Source: Gemmatimonadota bacterium (GTDB taxonomy: Bacteria; Gemmatimonadota; Gemmatimonadetes; Gemmatimonadales; GWC2-71-9). Taken from it: a stretch of DNA of 41,471 nt. This document shows, piece by piece, positions 7,079-15,271 of the stretch; positions within the stretch are counted from its first letter, which is position 1, and every line of letters begins with the position of its first letter. The position numbers and the translations under genes are program-made. Location of the stretch: NCBI GenBank assembly GCA_027294455.1, contig JAPULZ010000240.1:1-41471 (forward strand). The letters are read 5' to 3'. The notes under the pieces were generated by a model. It made no database searches. It had not been told where the DNA came from and was given only the letters and a program-made list of their open reading frames with translations.

Positions 7079-8902
7079 TCACACTCCGTTGGTTGCCGCC
7101 TCGGTCCAGGCGGCGCGAAAGGCCGTCATCTCCGGCGTCACCGTCATGCCGGCGTCTTCGTACAGGACGACCTCCAGCTGGGGATGGGGGGCAAGCAGCA
7201 TCATCACGGTCTTGTTGCGCCCGCGCTGCTCGAACATGACCTCGACCCGATCGCCGGGTCGATGGGCACCGAGAATCTGCCGCAGCGTGCTTGCGTTCTC
7301 CAGCACCTGGCCGTCCATCGAGAGGATGCGATCGCCCCGGCTGACGCCGGCCTCATACAAGGGGCTGCCTTCCGGCGGCATGCCAGCCAGCCGCGCACTG
7401 CCGTCGCGGTACTGCAAATTCATCGTCCCCATCCACGCCGCGTCAGGCTGGGCCGGCCGGAGGAGGAAGCCGGCGTTGGCGAGGAGGGCCGCATAGTCCG
7501 GCACCTCCCGGCCCCGAATGAAGCGCGCAAAGAAATCCTCCGCAAAGTCATCGTCACCCGTAAAGCGCGCCAAGGTCTGCTGCAGGTCGTCGATCGTATA
7601 GGGAATCTCCGTCTTGCCGAAACGCACCCAGACCGATCGCATGAAGCCGTCCAGGGACTTCTCGAAGCGGGACCGGAGCGTGAGGTCGAGATTCAAGCCG
7701 ATGACCGAGCCCCAGGTATAGTACGAGATGAAGGTGTTGCCCCGGTTGTTGGGATCGACGGCCGTGGCCGCGTCCACGAAGGGCGCCTGCATGCTCATCT
7801 CGACGGGACTGAAGTACCGCCGTCCCGCCGCGTTGGTGACGAAGCTCAGGCCACCGCCAAGGGTACGGGCGTAGTCCGCGTCCGTCGTCAGGCCAGCTCG
7901 CCGGATGAGCAGCTGTGTGTAGTAGCTCGTGAACCCCTCGGCGAACCACAGCTCGCCGGACATGTTGGCCCGTTCGAAATCGAAAGGCTCCAGGGAACGC
8001 GGCCGGATCCGCTCCACATTCCAGGCGTGGAAGAATTCGTGGGAGACCGTGCCGAGAAGACCGCGGCCAGCCCCACCGAGCGACTGTGTGCTCGAGAGAA
8101 TCGTCGAGTTGCGATGCTCCATGCCGTCTCCCGACACATACGGCAGGTAGTCCGCGATGAACGTGTAGGTTCCGCCGTCGAAGTCCGGCGGTTCGCCGAA
8201 CACCGCGATTTCCTGCTGCACCACCCGCTTGGTCCATTCGACGAACCTGTCCACCTCTTCTTCGGTCCCGGCGTGGTGAACCGCCATGCGGACGGTATCA
8301 CCGGACGCGATCGTCCATTGCCGCATGGAAAACGCGCTCAACTCGGTGGGGCTGTCCAGGAAGTAGTACAGGTTGGGCGCCGTGTAGGTCATGGGATCGT
8401 CGGTGGGCATGAGTTGCGTGGCCACTTGCCAGCCCGATCCCTCGGGGGGATGAAACGCGACACGGATCTCACGATCGCCGAGTCCCCGCGCCCACATGAA
8501 CGTGGCTGGAATGTTGAAGTGTGCATGTGTTTCATCGACCTGGGAGTACGTCCCCCCCGCCCGATCAGCAAACAGGGTGTAGCTAACCCGCACGGTATCA
8601 CCATGCTCGGGCACGTCCCACTGGTAGGGATTGGGACGAGTGACCCGCAGGGCCTCGCCGCCTGCTCCCACCGCCCGTACCGCGTACACGTTCTTGGCGA
8701 ATTCGTGCAGCGCGTAGCGCCCGGGCGACGAGCGACTCATGCGTAACTCGAGAGGCCGAGCAGGCAGATCCGCGAAGGTGACGGAAATTTCCGCCTCGTG
8801 GTGGACGGCGTTCGGAAACCGCACGTCATAGAGCACTTGGCCTTGACCGGATCCGTGCACGGTGACGAGCATCAAACCACTCAACACGACTGTTCTCTTC
8901 AT
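7079..8902 (-). CDS. M61 family metallopeptidase (glycyl aminopeptidase type) with C-terminal PDZ domain
   Basis: A 607-residue secreted peptidase with an N-terminal signal sequence (MKRTVVLSGLMLVTVHGSG). An N-terminal beta domain (about 20-200) precedes the catalytic domain, which shows GMEH at 260-263, the zinc motif HEFFH at 288-292 and the third ligand Glu322 in WFAEGFTSYY. A PDZ domain lies near 510-590 (GSPLYEAGVSRGDRILSMDG). The family trims N-terminal Gly/Ala from peptides; the exact specificity here is inference. It is the first gene of an operon with the Tat aminotransferase and is divergent from the BNR protein at 9055. An AGAAG-like weak ribosome binding site precedes the ATG. Confidence 0.93.
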   Translation of the reverse strand: MKRTVVLSGLMLVTVHGSGQGQVLYDVRFPNAVHHEAEISVTFADLPARPLELRMSRSSPGRYALHEFAKNVYAVRAVGAGGEALRVTRPNPYQWDVPEHGDTVRVSYTLFADRAGGTYSQVDETHAHFNIPATFMWARGLGDREIRVAFHPPEGSGWQVATQLMPTDDPMTYTAPNLYYFLDSPTELSAFSMRQWTIASGDTVRMAVHHAGTEEEVDRFVEWTKRVVQQEIAVFGEPPDFDGGTYTFIADYLPYVSGDGMEHRNSTILSSTQSLGGAGRGLLGTVSHEFFHAWNVERIRPRSLEPFDFERANMSGELWFAEGFTSYYTQLLIRRAGLTTDADYARTLGGGLSFVTNAAGRRYFSPVEMSMQAPFVDAATAVDPNNRGNTFISYYTWGSVIGLNLDLTLRSRFEKSLDGFMRSVWVRFGKTEIPYTIDDLQQTLARFTGDDDFAEDFFARFIRGREVPDYAALLANAGFLLRPAQPDAAWMGTMNLQYRDGSARLAGMPPEGSPLYEAGVSRGDRILSMDGQVLENASTLRQILGAHRPGDRVEVMFEQRGRNKTVMMLLAPHPQLEVVLYEDAGMTVTPEMTAFRAAWTEAATNGV

Positions 8903-9054
8903 GATTGTCGATTCTTCACGGTCAAATAAGGATACGCACCACGCTCCACAACCTAACCGATCTCAGTCGCGGCGTGAGGGCGCCCTGGCGCAGGGAGCCT
9001 TCGCGCAATATGTCTATACCCGCAACCAATTCGGTGCCTCACTAGGAAGGTTCC

Positions 9055-12000
9055 ATGAAACCACGTCACGCTTTCTGGCTGCTCGCCGCCGCCGGCGGAC
9101 TGTGCTGTGTCATGCTCCATCCGGCCACGGCCCAGAACATGAGTTCCGAGGTGTTATCCGGCCTGTCCTTCCGGGAGATCGGCCCCGTCAACATGAGCGG
9201 GCGCATCGTCGACCTGGCAGTGGTCGAGTCCAATCCGTTCACGTTCTATGTGGCCTCGTCGACCGGCGGGGTGTGGAAGACCACCGACAACGGGGTGACG
9301 CTCCGCACCGTGTTCTCGGGAGGTGGCACGCATTCCGTGGGTGCCATCGCCGTGCACCAAACCGACACCAACGTGGTGTGGGTGGGGACCGGCGAACGGG
9401 CGAGCCGACAAAGTTCGTCCTGGGGCGACGGGGTGTACCGGTCCACCGACGGCGGTGAGACCTGGACGCACATGGGACTGCGCGACTCCCACCACATCGG
9501 GCGCATTGCGATCCATCCCGACGACCCGAACGTCGTGTTCGTGGCGGCGATGGGCCATCTCTGGGGACCCAACGACGAGCGCGGACTCTATCGCACCACC
9601 GACGGCGGCGAAACGTGGACCCGCGTCCTCGAGGGAGATGATGACACCGGCGTCGTCGATGTCACGTACGACCCCTCCGACCCCGACGTCATGTACGCCG
9701 CCACGTATCAGCGGCGCCGCCGGCCGTATGGATTCCATGGTGGTGGTCCGGGGAGCGGCCTGTTCAAGTCCACCGACGGCGGCTCCAGCTGGCGACGCTT
9801 GACCACCGGGCTGCCCGAGGGAGACGTGGGACGGATCGGGATCTCGGTCTATCGGCGCGATACCCGTATCGTGTACGTCTCGGTGGAACAGGGCTATCGC
9901 TACAACGCGTCCACCGCTTACACCGAACGACGCGCCGGCGTGTACCGGTCGGAAGACAAGGGGGAATCGTGGCAACACATGAGCGACTGGAATCCGCGTC
10001 CCATGTACGCCAGCCAGATCCTCGTCGACCCGAACGACGATCAGCGGATCTACATGCTCAACTCGTACAGCTTTTCCGACGACGGAGGTAGGACGTTCGA
10101 AGCACCACGCAATTCCACGCACGGGGACGACCGGTTGGTGTGGGTCGATCCGGCCGACTCGCGTCACGTCATGAAAGCCGACGACGGCGGGCTGGGCATC
10201 TCCTACGATCGCGGCCTGCGCTGGCTGTACATCACCCATCTTCCGGTCAGCCAGTGGTACCACGTGTCAGTCGACATGCGCACCCCGTACTGGGTATATG
10301 GCGGCCTGCAGGACAACGGGAGCTGGGCGGGACCGAGTGCCACCTATCGTGCCGAAGGCATCCTGATCGGCGATTGGTTCAAAACCGGCGGCGGCGACGG
10401 CTTCGTCAACTACATCGACACGACCGACAACCGAACGCTCTACACCGAGTCGCAATACCTCGGCCTCTCCCGACTCGATCTCGTGACGCGTCAACGAAGG
10501 TGGATCCGGCCGGGCGATGCCCACGGCGCCATTACCGCACGAAGAAACTGGGATGCGTGGGGTCCCGGTATTCCGGAACCCGAGCTCGGCAACGCGATGG
10601 CACCGGCGAACTGGGACGGCCCGTTCATCATCTCACCGCACGACACCCGGACCCTGTATGCCGGGACCAACATTTTGTGGCGCAGCCGAGACCAGGGCGA
10701 CACCTGGGAGGCCCTGGGCAACCTGACGACCGGCGTCAATCGACGGGAGCTCTCGATCATGGGACAGCGTCCGCACGACTCGACGCTTTCCCTCGACGAT
10801 GGCATTCCGTATTACCCCACCATCAGTGCGGTCGCCGAGTCCCCGTTGCGCGAGGGCCTCCTGTATGCCGGAACCGACGATGGCAACCTCCAGATCTCGC
10901 GCGACGGGGGCACGGTCTGGGCCAACGTGGAGGCGCGCCTTCCGGGCCTCCCGCCGTCAGCGTGGATATCGGGCATCGAACCCTCCCGCCACGCCGAGGG
11001 AACCGTCTACGTCGCGGTCAACAACTACCGCAACAACGACTTCGCGAACTACCTCTATCGGTCGGACGACTTCGGCCGAACATGGAGGGCCATCGTCGAC
11101 GGACTGCCACCTGGTCGCGTCGTGCGCACGGTGCGGGAAGATCTCCGCAACGCGAACGTCCTGTACCTCGGGACGGAGCTCGGATTGTTCTATTCCAACA
11201 ACGGGGGCTCAGACTGGACGGAGTTGGGAAGTAACCTCCCGACGCTCGCCGTCAACGACATCGCGCTGCACCCGCGCGACAACGACCTGATTCTCGGCAC
11301 ACATGGACGGGGGGTGTGGATCCTGGACAACCTCACCGCATTGCAGGAACTGACACCGGAGGTCCTCGCCTCCACGGCCCATCTCTTCACCGTCCAGCCG
11401 GCCGCCATGATTCGTTACACGGCGGATAAAGGTCACACTGGCGACATGGTCTTCCGTGGCGCAAACCCGCCCGCCGGCGCAGTGATCGATTTCTTCCTGC
11501 GTGACGAGCAGGACTCGAGCGCCGTGGTGCTCACGGTCCACGACGCGTCCGACCGGCAGGTAGGTCGGGTGCGGGTTCCACAGCCCGCCGTGGGAATCAA
11601 TCGCACCGTGTGGAACCTTCGTTACGATACCGAACGGCTGAGCCTCGGTGGCGACGAGCGGACGCAGCTCGTCGGCCCATGGGTTCTGCCCGGCGAATAC
11701 ACGGTGAGGCTCGCCGTGAACGGGGCCGTGCTGGAACAGCAACTCACCGTATCCGACGACCCGCGCATCGAAATCGCTGACGCCGATCGCGACGCGTGGC
11801 ACGAGGTCGTGATGACCCTGCACCACGTGATCCGCGACCAGACCGCGCAATTGGCGGCCTTGACCGATGCACAAGACGGCCTCGAGCCCTCGTCACCACG
11901 GGCGACCGAAGTCGACGAGCTCCTCCCGTTGGTGACCGAAGTGCGGAGCCGCCTCAACCAGCTCTACGGCCGGATCGGTGGATGGCCGGGACGCCCCACC

Positions 12001-12081
12001 GCCGATCAGATGTCGCAGATGGCGTACTTGCAGGACTGGATTGCGGGGTTGGTGCCGCGGGTTGAGGCCGTGGTGAGATAG
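9055..12081 (+). CDS. Sortilin/VPS10-like BNR-repeat (Asp-box) beta-propeller exoprotein
   Basis: A 1008-residue secreted protein with a signal peptide ending HPATAQN. It contains about ten Asp-box motifs of the S/T-x-D-x-G-x-T-W type (for example TTDNGVT, STDGGETW, TTDGGETW, STDGGSSW, SEDKGESW, SRDQGDTW, SDDFGRTW). These mark a large multi-blade propeller of the sortilin N-terminal/photosystem-II-stability-like class. After the propeller, about residue 770 onward, come a beta-sandwich-like region and a helical C-terminal tail. AGGAAGG just upstream of the ATG supports the start. Such proteins are often labelled glycosyl hydrolases, but sialidase catalytic residues are not evident, so no enzyme function is claimed. 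Confidence 0.9.
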   Translation: MKPRHAFWLLAAAGGLCCVMLHPATAQNMSSEVLSGLSFREIGPVNMSGRIVDLAVVESNPFTFYVASSTGGVWKTTDNGVTLRTVFSGGGTHSVGAIAVHQTDTNVVWVGTGERASRQSSSWGDGVYRSTDGGETWTHMGLRDSHHIGRIAIHPDDPNVVFVAAMGHLWGPNDERGLYRTTDGGETWTRVLEGDDDTGVVDVTYDPSDPDVMYAATYQRRRRPYGFHGGGPGSGLFKSTDGGSSWRRLTTGLPEGDVGRIGISVYRRDTRIVYVSVEQGYRYNASTAYTERRAGVYRSEDKGESWQHMSDWNPRPMYASQILVDPNDDQRIYMLNSYSFSDDGGRTFEAPRNSTHGDDRLVWVDPADSRHVMKADDGGLGISYDRGLRWLYITHLPVSQWYHVSVDMRTPYWVYGGLQDNGSWAGPSATYRAEGILIGDWFKTGGGDGFVNYIDTTDNRTLYTESQYLGLSRLDLVTRQRRWIRPGDAHGAITARRNWDAWGPGIPEPELGNAMAPANWDGPFIISPHDTRTLYAGTNILWRSRDQGDTWEALGNLTTGVNRRELSIMGQRPHDSTLSLDDGIPYYPTISAVAESPLREGLLYAGTDDGNLQISRDGGTVWANVEARLPGLPPSAWISGIEPSRHAEGTVYVAVNNYRNNDFANYLYRSDDFGRTWRAIVDGLPPGRVVRTVREDLRNANVLYLGTELGLFYSNNGGSDWTELGSNLPTLAVNDIALHPRDNDLILGTHGRGVWILDNLTALQELTPEVLASTAHLFTVQPAAMIRYTADKGHTGDMVFRGANPPAGAVIDFFLRDEQDSSAVVLTVHDASDRQVGRVRVPQPAVGINRTVWNLRYDTERLSLGGDERTQLVGPWVLPGEYTVRLAVNGAVLEQQLTVSDDPRIEIADADRDAWHEVVMTLHHVIRDQTAQLAALTDAQDGLEPSSPRATEVDELLPLVTEVRSRLNQLYGRIGGWPGRPTADQMSQMAYLQDWIAGLVPRVEAVVR

Positions 12082-12088
12082 TACCCAA

Positions 12089-12116
12089 GTAGGGGCGGGA
12101 TATGCCTCGCCCCTAC
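12089..12116. repeat. GGGGCG palindromic repeat, copy overlapping the dpaL stop codon
   Basis: Arms GTAGGGGCG (12089-12097) and CGCCCCTAC (12108-12116) pair perfectly around a 10-base loop. The right arm contains, on the minus strand, the TAG stop codon of the diaminopropionate ammonia-lyase gene (12113-12115). It lies between two convergent genes and may also act as a terminator. The same sequence core recurs at 19936-19988. Confidence 0.7.
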
Positions 12117-13321
12117 GGACACGACAAACCAACGATCTCGGCATACGCCCCCGGATCCGTCGCGCCTTCGGTCCCGATGGTCAGTACGCGCGACTGCCCG
12201 GTCAACCCCATCAGCTCACGCGCGTGGGGGGCCTGCGCGGCCGTGAGGGCGGCCGCCAGGCTTGCCACGCCGGCTTCGCCGATGGCGATCGGCGGGTTCA
12301 TGGCGGCCAGGCATCGCATCGTGTCGATCGCCGCCTCATCGGGGATCGTCATGCAGTAGTCCGCGCCGGCGTCGAGCGTCGGCCATACGTGGGGCGAGAT
12401 TTCGCCCGCCGCCAATCCCCCCATGAGAGTAGCGAGATCGCCCTCGATGGCGACCGGCTCGCCCGCTGCCACACTGCGAAACGCGCACGCTGCGTTCTCC
12501 GCTTCCACCACGACAATCACGGGGCGGTCGCCTCCCCATCGCAACTCCGCGTAGGCCATGCAACTGGCGGCGAGTCCGCCCACGCCACACTGCACGAACA
12601 CGTGGGACGGCGTTACGCCGTGAGGCAGCTGGTTCACCATCTCGTGAAACAGCGCCCCGTACCCGAGAAAGATGTCGTGAGCGATTTCGGGTGAGGTAGC
12701 ACTCGCTGTCTGCGACACGACGAACCATCCCGCCGCGCCGGCGTCAGCGGCGACTTGCCGAACCGCGTCGTCGTGATTGCCGGACGTGCGCACGACGTCC
12801 GCCCCGAACGACCGGATCGTCTCCTCCCGGGATTCGCTGACGTGCGACGCCAGGTACACCACCGCCCGGCAGCCGAAGGTTCGCGCCGCCCAGGCGACCG
12901 CACGCCCATGGTTACCGTCGGTGGCGCAGGCCACCGTCACCCGCGACACGATGTCGGCGAATTCCCCTGCGAGGAGCTCGCGCGGGCCGGTCCGCGCCGC
13001 GCCGGCCACCTGCATGACCTCCCGTGCGAGGATGCGGCTGACGGCGTACCCGCCTCCCATGGGCTTGAAGCTACCCACGCCGAACCGGTGCCCTTCGTCT
13101 TTCAGGCGCAGCTGGCCCAACTGGACGTGCTGGGCGAGGCCCGTGAGATCGTGGAGAGGCGTCGGGTGGTAATCCGGCCAAGAGCGGATCTCGTGCAGAG
13201 CCGAGTCGATGGCCGGCAGGCCCCCCCGAAATGCCTCGCTCCGGATGCCGCCGCCCCGCCGGGCGCGGGGATTGGCCAACAGGGAAAAAGTCGGCCGGGG
13301 AAGGGCAAGTGAACCGTTCAC
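12113..13321 (-). CDS. dpaL: Diaminopropionate ammonia-lyase (fold type II PLP enzyme)
   Basis: A 402-residue enzyme that converts 2,3-diaminopropionate to pyruvate and ammonia (EC 4.3.1.15). The motif order matches YgeX/DpaL: YHPTPLHDLTGLA, then KDEGHRFGVGSFKPMGGGYAV with Schiff-base Lys86, then CATDGNHGRAVAWAAR and the glycine loop CGVGGLAAS. Its length matches the family's roughly 400 residues. The start is a GTG only 3 bases after the stop codon of the upstream permease gene, indicating translational coupling. No carbamoyltransferase or purine-degradation neighbours typical of the E. coli yge region are present. Its stop codon is embedded in a palindromic repeat. Confidence 0.88.
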   Translation of the reverse strand: MNGSLALPRPTFSLLANPRARRGGGIRSEAFRGGLPAIDSALHEIRSWPDYHPTPLHDLTGLAQHVQLGQLRLKDEGHRFGVGSFKPMGGGYAVSRILAREVMQVAGAARTGPRELLAGEFADIVSRVTVACATDGNHGRAVAWAARTFGCRAVVYLASHVSESREETIRSFGADVVRTSGNHDDAVRQVAADAGAAGWFVVSQTASATSPEIAHDIFLGYGALFHEMVNQLPHGVTPSHVFVQCGVGGLAASCMAYAELRWGGDRPVIVVVEAENAACAFRSVAAGEPVAIEGDLATLMGGLAAGEISPHVWPTLDAGADYCMTIPDEAAIDTMRCLAAMNPPIAIGEAGVASLAAALTAAQAPHARELMGLTGQSRVLTIGTEGATDPGAYAEIVGLSCP

Positions 13322-13324
13322 CGA

Positions 13325-14395
13325 CTACTCGACGCTAGCCCTGGACCCTCGCGAGACGGGGAACTGTCCGGTGGCCAACGAGGCCGGCAAACGCCCGGCC
13401 AGCAACTCGGAGACAGGACGCGTGAACTCGACGCGTCCGAGCACGATGCGCAGCAACGCGGTGATGGGCGCCGCAAGCAGCATACCCACCGGGCCCCACA
13501 GCAGACCCCAGAATACGAGGGCGAGTATGATCGTCACCGGGTGCAGATCCAGCCCCTCCCCCATCACCAGCGGTTCGATGATGTTGCCGATGGTGAACTG
13601 GACCGTGCCCGGGAGGAGAATGACCATGAAGATCGCGAGGCCGCTGTCGAACTGGAGCAGGGCGACCGGCAGGGGCAAGAACGTGGCGATGGCCGATCCC
13701 ACCGAGGGGATGAAGTTGAGCATGAACGCCATCACGCCGAAGACCAGGGCGAGATCCAACCCAAACAACGACAGGATGACCCAGGTCAAGATACCCGTCG
13801 TGGCCGACGTGATGAACTTGATCACGACGTACAGGCGGATCTTGTTGTCGATCTCCGCATAGAACCCCTCGCGGAACTGGTTTGGATTCCGCCCCACCAG
13901 CATGTAGATCGTGAAGATCAATACCAGCACGAAGTTGACCAACAGGTTCATGGCCGTTCCCGCCGTCGTCCGCACGAAATCGAGCATCGGGAGGTCGCGC
14001 AGCGCTTGAATCAGTTCGTCCTGCCCCAGGTCTATGCCGCGGCGGTCGAGCACATCGAACGCACGGTCGGCCCAACTGATGATCCGCTGCCGGTACAGAT
14101 CGACGTTTTCGAGCACACCCTTGGTGGAGGTGATGATGAGCAATCCCAGCAGCGTCAGCATGCCCGCCACCACCAGCAACGTCACGACCACCGACACCCA
14201 CTTGGGTAGGCGGAGTCGAACGCGCAGGAAATCCACGATGGGAGAGACGAGATAAGAAATGAAGATCGCGAGGACAAACGGCACCATCACGGGACGCGTG
14301 AAATAGAGCGCGCCGGCCACCGCAACGGTCGCGAGAACCACGATGGAGACCGTGTTGAGCCAGGTATTGTCCGACCGGGGCTCGGTCGAAAACAT
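13325..14395 (-). CDS. AI-2E family (TqsA/PerM-like) inner-membrane transporter
   Basis: About 356 residues with eight predicted membrane segments in the pattern of the AI-2E/UPF0118 family: two N-terminal segments, a long cytoplasmic or periplasmic helix, then paired hydrophobic segments. The characteristic PSVGS and EPLVMGEGLDLHP-like motifs are present near the C-terminal half. Members export diverse solutes or act in Na/H exchange; autoinducer transport should not be assumed. The ATG at 14395 is chosen because longer starts run into the upstream ferredoxin gene; GTGs at 14419 and 14443 are alternatives. It sits between the ferredoxin and dpaL genes in one apparent operon. Confidence 0.87.
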   Translation of the reverse strand: MFSTEPRSDNTWLNTVSIVVLATVAVAGALYFTRPVMVPFVLAIFISYLVSPIVDFLRVRLRLPKWVSVVVTLLVVAGMLTLLGLLIITSTKGVLENVDLYRQRIISWADRAFDVLDRRGIDLGQDELIQALRDLPMLDFVRTTAGTAMNLLVNFVLVLIFTIYMLVGRNPNQFREGFYAEIDNKIRLYVVIKFITSATTGILTWVILSLFGLDLALVFGVMAFMLNFIPSVGSAIATFLPLPVALLQFDSGLAIFMVILLPGTVQFTIGNIIEPLVMGEGLDLHPVTIILALVFWGLLWGPVGMLLAAPITALLRIVLGRVEFTRPVSELLAGRLPASLATGQFPVSRGSRASVE

Positions 14396-14492
14396 GCCGG
14401 TGGTCTTTTTTAGCTCCACGTCGTCCCCGTCCGAAATGGCCACGTTGGATGAGCGCGACCGGTCGAATACTAAGCGAACTGTACGCGGTTGT

Positions 14493-14933
14493 TCAGCCGC
14501 CGCCGCCGGCGGGAGGGTCCGCGGGTTCGCCGGATAAGGCACGCTCCACCACCAAGAGATCCGACACGACCTGCCCGCCGATCAAATGGTCTTGGATGAT
14601 CCGTTCCAGCGCCGGGGGATCGCAAGACCGATACCATGCACCCTCCGGATACACGACCGCCACTGGACCGCCCTCACAGATGCGGAGGCAGTTGGCCTTG
14701 GTGCGGAACACCCCGCCCTGGTTCGACAGGCCGAGCTCGTCCAGGCGCGTCTTGAGATACTCCCATGCCTCCAACGATCGCTGGCGATCGCAACACTTCG
14801 GCTCGGTCTGATCGCAACACAGAAAAATGTGACGCCGGAGACCGGGGATACCGAGCCCTTCCGCCGTCCGGCGCTGCGACGCCGCGAGATCGGTCGATTC
14901 ATCCTGCATCTCATTCGTCACTGCTTCGGCCAT
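14493..14933 (-). CDS. Thioredoxin-like 2Fe-2S ferredoxin
   Basis: A 146-residue protein of the (2Fe-2S) ferredoxin-domain family, related to Aquifex Fd4 and NuoE-type folds. The likely cluster cysteines lie in [14 protein letters not shown] (Cys39/40 and Cys47/48) and in [10 protein letters not shown] (Cys82 and Cys86). The first 30 residues are polar and may be disordered. It is the first gene of an apparent operon with the AI-2E permease and dpaL; the electron-transfer partner is not evident. An in-frame ATG at 14909 is an alternative start. Confidence 0.85.
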   Translation of the reverse strand: MAEAVTNEMQDESTDLAASQRRTAEGLGIPGLRRHIFLCCDQTEPKCCDRQRSLEAWEYLKTRLDELGLSNQGGVFRTKANCLRICEGGPVAVVYPEGAWYRSCDPPALERIIQDHLIGGQVVSDLLVVERALSGEPADPPAGGGG

Positions 14934-15271
14934 GATGCTGAGATCGGTGAGCGCCCCCTGTGGCGCCTGCCGCTGCCCTGTGGACGGGCACGACTCCTAC
15001 CCGGGAACGTTCCAAACCGCACCGTTGTCCGATGTCCCACGCCTTCGTCCTGAATAGGAGACGTCCGACACCACAAGATAAATCTTAAGGCTTTATTTTA
15101 CAATAACTTACGTAGTGGCACGCAACTCGCTATGGTTCATGGGCATAGCGGACCTGCCGTCGGTCCGTAGGGACCAAGACACGCCGTCGAAGCGCCAATC
15201 GCGAGAGTCCACCCCTTGAGTTGCCAAAGTGGTCCCGCGCCCTAGTTTTGGCCAAAGACGTTGGAGGTGCC
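14934..15271. other. 338-base intergenic region with AT-rich patch and two hairpins
   Basis: No gene is supported between the divergent ferredoxin and DUF4384 genes. Positions about 15068-15116 form an AT-rich island in otherwise GC-rich DNA, including TACAAT at 15099-15104, a 5/6 match to a -10 box. Downstream lie two hairpins: CGCTATG/CATAGCG (15128-15134 and 15144-15150) and GGTCC/GGACC (15162-15166 and 15171-15175). The region therefore looks like a promoter plus a structured leader of about 160 bases. No known riboswitch class is recognised. Confidence 0.5.
15099..15104 (+). promoter_or_regulatory. Candidate -10 box for the DUF4384 gene
   Basis: TACAAT lies within an AT-rich island about 170 bases before the start codon. 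No convincing -35 hexamer is present at 16-18 bases spacing (AGATAA at 17), so the call is weak. Confidence 0.3.

Noticed and set aside
6938-8746. A long plus-strand open frame opposite the M61 peptidase
   Set aside because: It is antisense to a gene with a complete metallopeptidase signature, has composition typical of antisense GC-rich frames and shows no recognisable domain.
13325-14395. Quorum-sensing autoinducer-2 exporter claim
   Set aside because: The AI-2E family name does not establish AI-2 transport; no LuxS or Lsr genes are in the window.
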